Shown here: positions 16,828 through 19,535 of the stretch, piece by piece | Numbering within the stretch: the first letter of the stretch is position 1 | How the letters are laid out: each line of letters starts with the position of its first letter | Assembly (NCBI GenBank): GCA_001598975.1 | Contig: BBXU01003068.1 | Location: forward strand, 1-19,535 | Source: Parachlorella kessleri | Lineage: Eukaryota; Chlorophyta; Trebouxiophyceae; Chlorellales; Chlorellaceae | DNA: 19,535 nucleotides | Direction of reading: 5' to 3' | Program-made: the position numbers and the translations under genes | Notes under the pieces: model-generated | The model's database searches: none | What the model was told of the DNA's origin: nothing | The model's input: only the letters and a program-made list of their open reading frames with translations

Positions 16828-19020
16828 TCAGCCCACTTCCCCACTGTCGAGCACCTGCTGCCTCCTTGCCGCCACACTGGCTCTGCGGCCCCTGTCCCTG
16901 GCTGCCTGGGCCCTCTTGAACCCCCGCTCTGCTGGCGTATCCAAGCCATACTCTTTTGCACGCTTACTCTGCACCCACTCCTCCTCCCACCCCGCAAACT
17001 CCTCCAGGCTGTACCGATACTTCTGGCACAGAACATTGTCGCTACATATGATCCAAGACAGGGTGGTCCTGACTCGTGGATCTCCCTTGCGCTCCAGGAA
17101 GGATGCCTACAGCAGGGTGATGAACTGCGAGAGCATTGCTAACAAGTCCTGAGGAAGCGTGCAGATGAATGTGGTACAAAGTTGCTGTCTATGCTATGAT
17201 GTCGAGTCACCAGGACTCCAACTTGCATGCAGCACACATGAAATACACCCAGTGTCCTCTGCCGCATATCCTAGGAGAAGGACAGGCATCTCCCCCAGGG
17301 CTCTCGGAAACGAGTTGCTAGGAACGGTGTGTTGAGTCGCTCGGAGCAATGCAAACTTCACATGCTCCTCTTCCGTGCGGTAACATTTGAAAGTGGGTCT
17401 TGCAAGACACGGTACTCACCCTGTAGTCTATCTTGTGCAGCCCACTCAAAAGGTAGGTTGGAAAGTGTAGGAACATATCACGGGGGCACCTGCCCAGCAC
17501 CACCTCAAACTTGTCTTGCAGCACGGGCGACGTGTAGTCTCTGCAAAAGAGCTGCGGCTGCCTGGACACCGAGTCACGAATCTCGCTCTCCGACAGACCC
17601 AATTCCTTAAGGTACTCAACATTTCCGTCCAGCGTGCTCAACGACATCCCCAGGAGCGGAGCACATTTGCTGACTGCCTCCACCACTGCTTGTCGGCCGC
17701 CCAGCACCCCCTCCAGTGCCGCCAGCACCGGCTGCAGCTTGCCATCCAGGCTATATGTGAGCATCTTTCCGTCTTGAAGCACTGTCCTGGTTAGCTGTCC
17801 CTCTGCAAAGCCTGCACTAATAGCAGCACTCATGCAAGGTGTACTTCACGTACTCCCATTCCAAAAGCATTGTACTGCAGCAAGCACTGATGCGTAGCCA
17901 TGAAGCGGAGAGATTGTTAGCATGGAACTCGCCCTACAAACCTATGGTGCATGACCGATTCCAACATAGTCAGCCCCAGCCAGCTTATACCTCACCGTAA
18001 GTCTTAAGGTACGCCAGCTTGGTTGAAAGCGATTCCCACGACAGGGACAGCAGGCTGCCACCATACACCAGCAGCTTGGCCACCCCTTGCTTCAGGCCTG
18101 GCAGCTCGGCCAACAAGCTGTCCAACTTGGACAGGACACATTCATAATCCAACCACAACAAAGTATACTGGCCTCGCACGAAGGCTCGCAGCTGCTGCTC
18201 GTTCATTGGGCAGCGGCTGAGCAGCCCTTGCAGGTTGCGCTGCAGCGTTGTTACTGGGATGGCGAAGAGGGCTGGGGAGGACTGCCATAGTTGCACAACT
18301 TCTGCTAACCTAAAACCCCAGGGGCTCCGCCTCTAGCCAGGCAATCACGCCATCAACCACCTCCGGCGCTGCACACGCCGCACGGGGCTGTTTCACTAAC
18401 ACTTGTGCCCACTGACTGTCCATGACTGCAAGCCGCTGCTGCAAGTGTTGCTTGTTGCGCTGAACTCTAACAACATCCACACTCCAAAAATGAGCGTATG
18501 AGCGACTCGCCAGCCGTAGCTGCCTGGTGCTGACCTCTGCATTTGCAGCCAATCGAGCAGGCTCCTGGCTGACTCTATATCAAATGCCAGTGCGTCTGAA
18601 TCGCGCTGAACCATATGTCTGAGGTCGCCAGCTGTCAGGCCAACCTCGTAGGCCAGGAAACAAATGCGGGCCATTAGAACCGCCGGCTGCACTTTCAACG
18701 TGCCAACTGCCTTGGCAACCCTGGCAGCATGCACTTCTGCTAGAACCTGGGCCAGCGGCAGCGTGAGCCGGCTGTAGTCTTCTGCCCGCTGCTGCTGCAG
18801 CTCTGCTGGGTCCAGGCCGACACTGGCAAGAATGGCTGCAACCCTCTTCTGACTGCTCCCTGTCAATCTGCTGGCACTGCTGCTGCTCTTGCTACTGCTG
18901 CTGGCTTCCTTGTTGTCCTTCTCTTCCTCCCAGCTGCCCTGCTGCCCTGCTGCTGTGGGCAGCAGGCGCCTGCGAGCGATGCTGGGTGCAGTCCTGCGGT
19001 GCTCAGACGTCGCCCACACC
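16828..19020 (-). CDS. mTERF-family protein, four exons, with one apparent frameshift
   Basis: mTERF proteins are stacks of three-helix repeats that bind DNA or RNA in mitochondria or chloroplasts and affect transcription, splicing or translation there. Exons: 19020-18535, 18466-17996, 17811-17420 and 17106-16828 (TGA at 16830-16828), joined by GT-AG introns of 68, 184 and 313 bases with matching phases. About 541 residues are visible once one base is discounted. Clearest signature: NVEYLKELGLSESEIRDSV (about 382-400) followed by QPQLFC and LGRCPRDMFLHFPTYLLSGL, the helix-helix-proline pattern of the family. Weaker repeats lie earlier, for example AQVLVKQP and VVQLWQSSPALF. The Ser/Lys-rich N-terminal part with ARRR suits a transit or linker region. 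The C-terminus (LERKGDPRV onward) ends in a basic helix. The first visible exon starts at an acceptor, so the true ATG lies upstream and is unresolved. A TAG at 18312-18310 interrupts exon 2. Confidence 0.82.
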
Positions 19021-19535
19021 CTGCAGCATGAGTAGTCTGGTACTAGGGGCCTTGCTCTGGGCTTGCTGCAGGAGAAGCCGGCTGCAGCGGTGGGAGTTGC
19101 TCAAGGTATGTTTGTGACCAAATTGAGATTGTAAACTGCTGCCATTGGTTCGCCAGTTGGGTGGAGGCCCTAACATGGCTGGTTTGCTACAGTGTGCCCG
19201 GTGCAGGAGAAGCCTTGGACGGAGCGACGTTGCATTGGCGCATCCCTTACCTGCTCAGCTGCAGCCGGCAGGAGGCCTGCAGTGGCGGGGTCCGAAAGCG
19301 GGTCGCCATAGAACCAATATGTAAAGTCAGCTTCTACGGCTGATAGGCTGCATTAATGAGGCGGCTCTTGCTTTCTTGACTGTTAACCCAGGCTTTCCAA
19401 ATCGTTTGTCTACCCATAAAACACGTGGTGGAACTGATCTTTACATAACAGGGTCCGTGATAAACCTTGCTGGACAGCAGATAGGGGTTTCTATTCCTTT
19501 CAGTCCCCCTTGGCTCGTAAAGGTGACAGAAGCTG
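19021..19535. other. Upstream region of the mTERF gene; no clear gene
   Basis: It probably contains the first exon and promoter of the minus-strand mTERF gene. A minus-strand ATG at 19145-19143 (ACCAATGGCAGCAG context, reading MAAVYNLNLVTNIP) is in frame with the visible exon, but a TGA at 19103-19101 intervenes and I found no intron with matching phase to remove it. GCAGGAGAAGCC occurs twice on the plus strand (near 19068 and 19204). Nothing else is recognisable. Confidence 0.45.

Noticed and set aside
19017..19019. Start codon of the mTERF gene at 19019
   Set aside because: The codon is GTG directly after an acceptor-like CTGCAG, so this is an exon boundary rather than a start.

Overview
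The window looks like nuclear DNA of a green alga (chlorophyte). Genes are cut into many short exons with GT-AG introns. Exons are GC-rich, with CAG/CAA runs giving poly-Q and many Ala/Ser/Gly-rich linkers. Candidate TGTAA polyadenylation motifs are present, and the encoded families are eukaryotic. I saw no operons, Shine-Dalgarno sites, tRNA, rRNA or CRISPR. The assignment rests on style and gene content, not on a species match.

Layout: (1) Positions 353-5605, minus strand: a gene of at least eight exons for an unrecognised, helix-rich protein with an Ala/Arg/Ser-rich, transit-peptide-like N-terminus. Its 3' end lies off the left edge. (2) 5606-8081: about 2.5 kb with no convincing gene. (3) 8082-16010, plus strand: a 15-exon gene for a BAH-domain DNA (cytosine-5) methyltransferase. 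I reconstructed every junction; all phases match and the total is exactly 1144 codons including the stop. (4) 16011-16827: a convergent intergenic/3'-UTR stretch with short repeats. (5) 16828-19020, minus strand: a four-exon mTERF-family gene, probably organelle-targeted, which carries one apparent single-base frameshift. (6) 19021-19535: its upstream region, with the first exon unresolved.

The most striking structure is not a gene. Around at least eight exon edges, in two different genes, the DNA carries extra tandem copies of a splice-junction unit: tens of bases of exon edge plus the adjoining splice site and some intron, repeating every 60-110 bases into the intron. Donor-edge copies lie downstream of the true donor and acceptor-edge copies upstream of the true acceptor. 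Some copies keep the reading frame and splice signal with only synonymous changes (near 190-240 and 1441-1477). One forms a perfect 24-base in-frame candidate micro-exon (2443-2466). Others are decayed. One array also holds two roughly 70-base AT-only blocks.

A separate dispersed repeat of about 90-110 bases occurs five times: in two methyltransferase introns, twice downstream of that gene, and once inverted in the 5' intergenic region.

The three genes share no obvious pathway. The methyltransferase should act on nuclear chromatin, and the mTERF protein on organelle nucleic acid. Gene 1 may also be organellar, but only its N-terminus suggests this.
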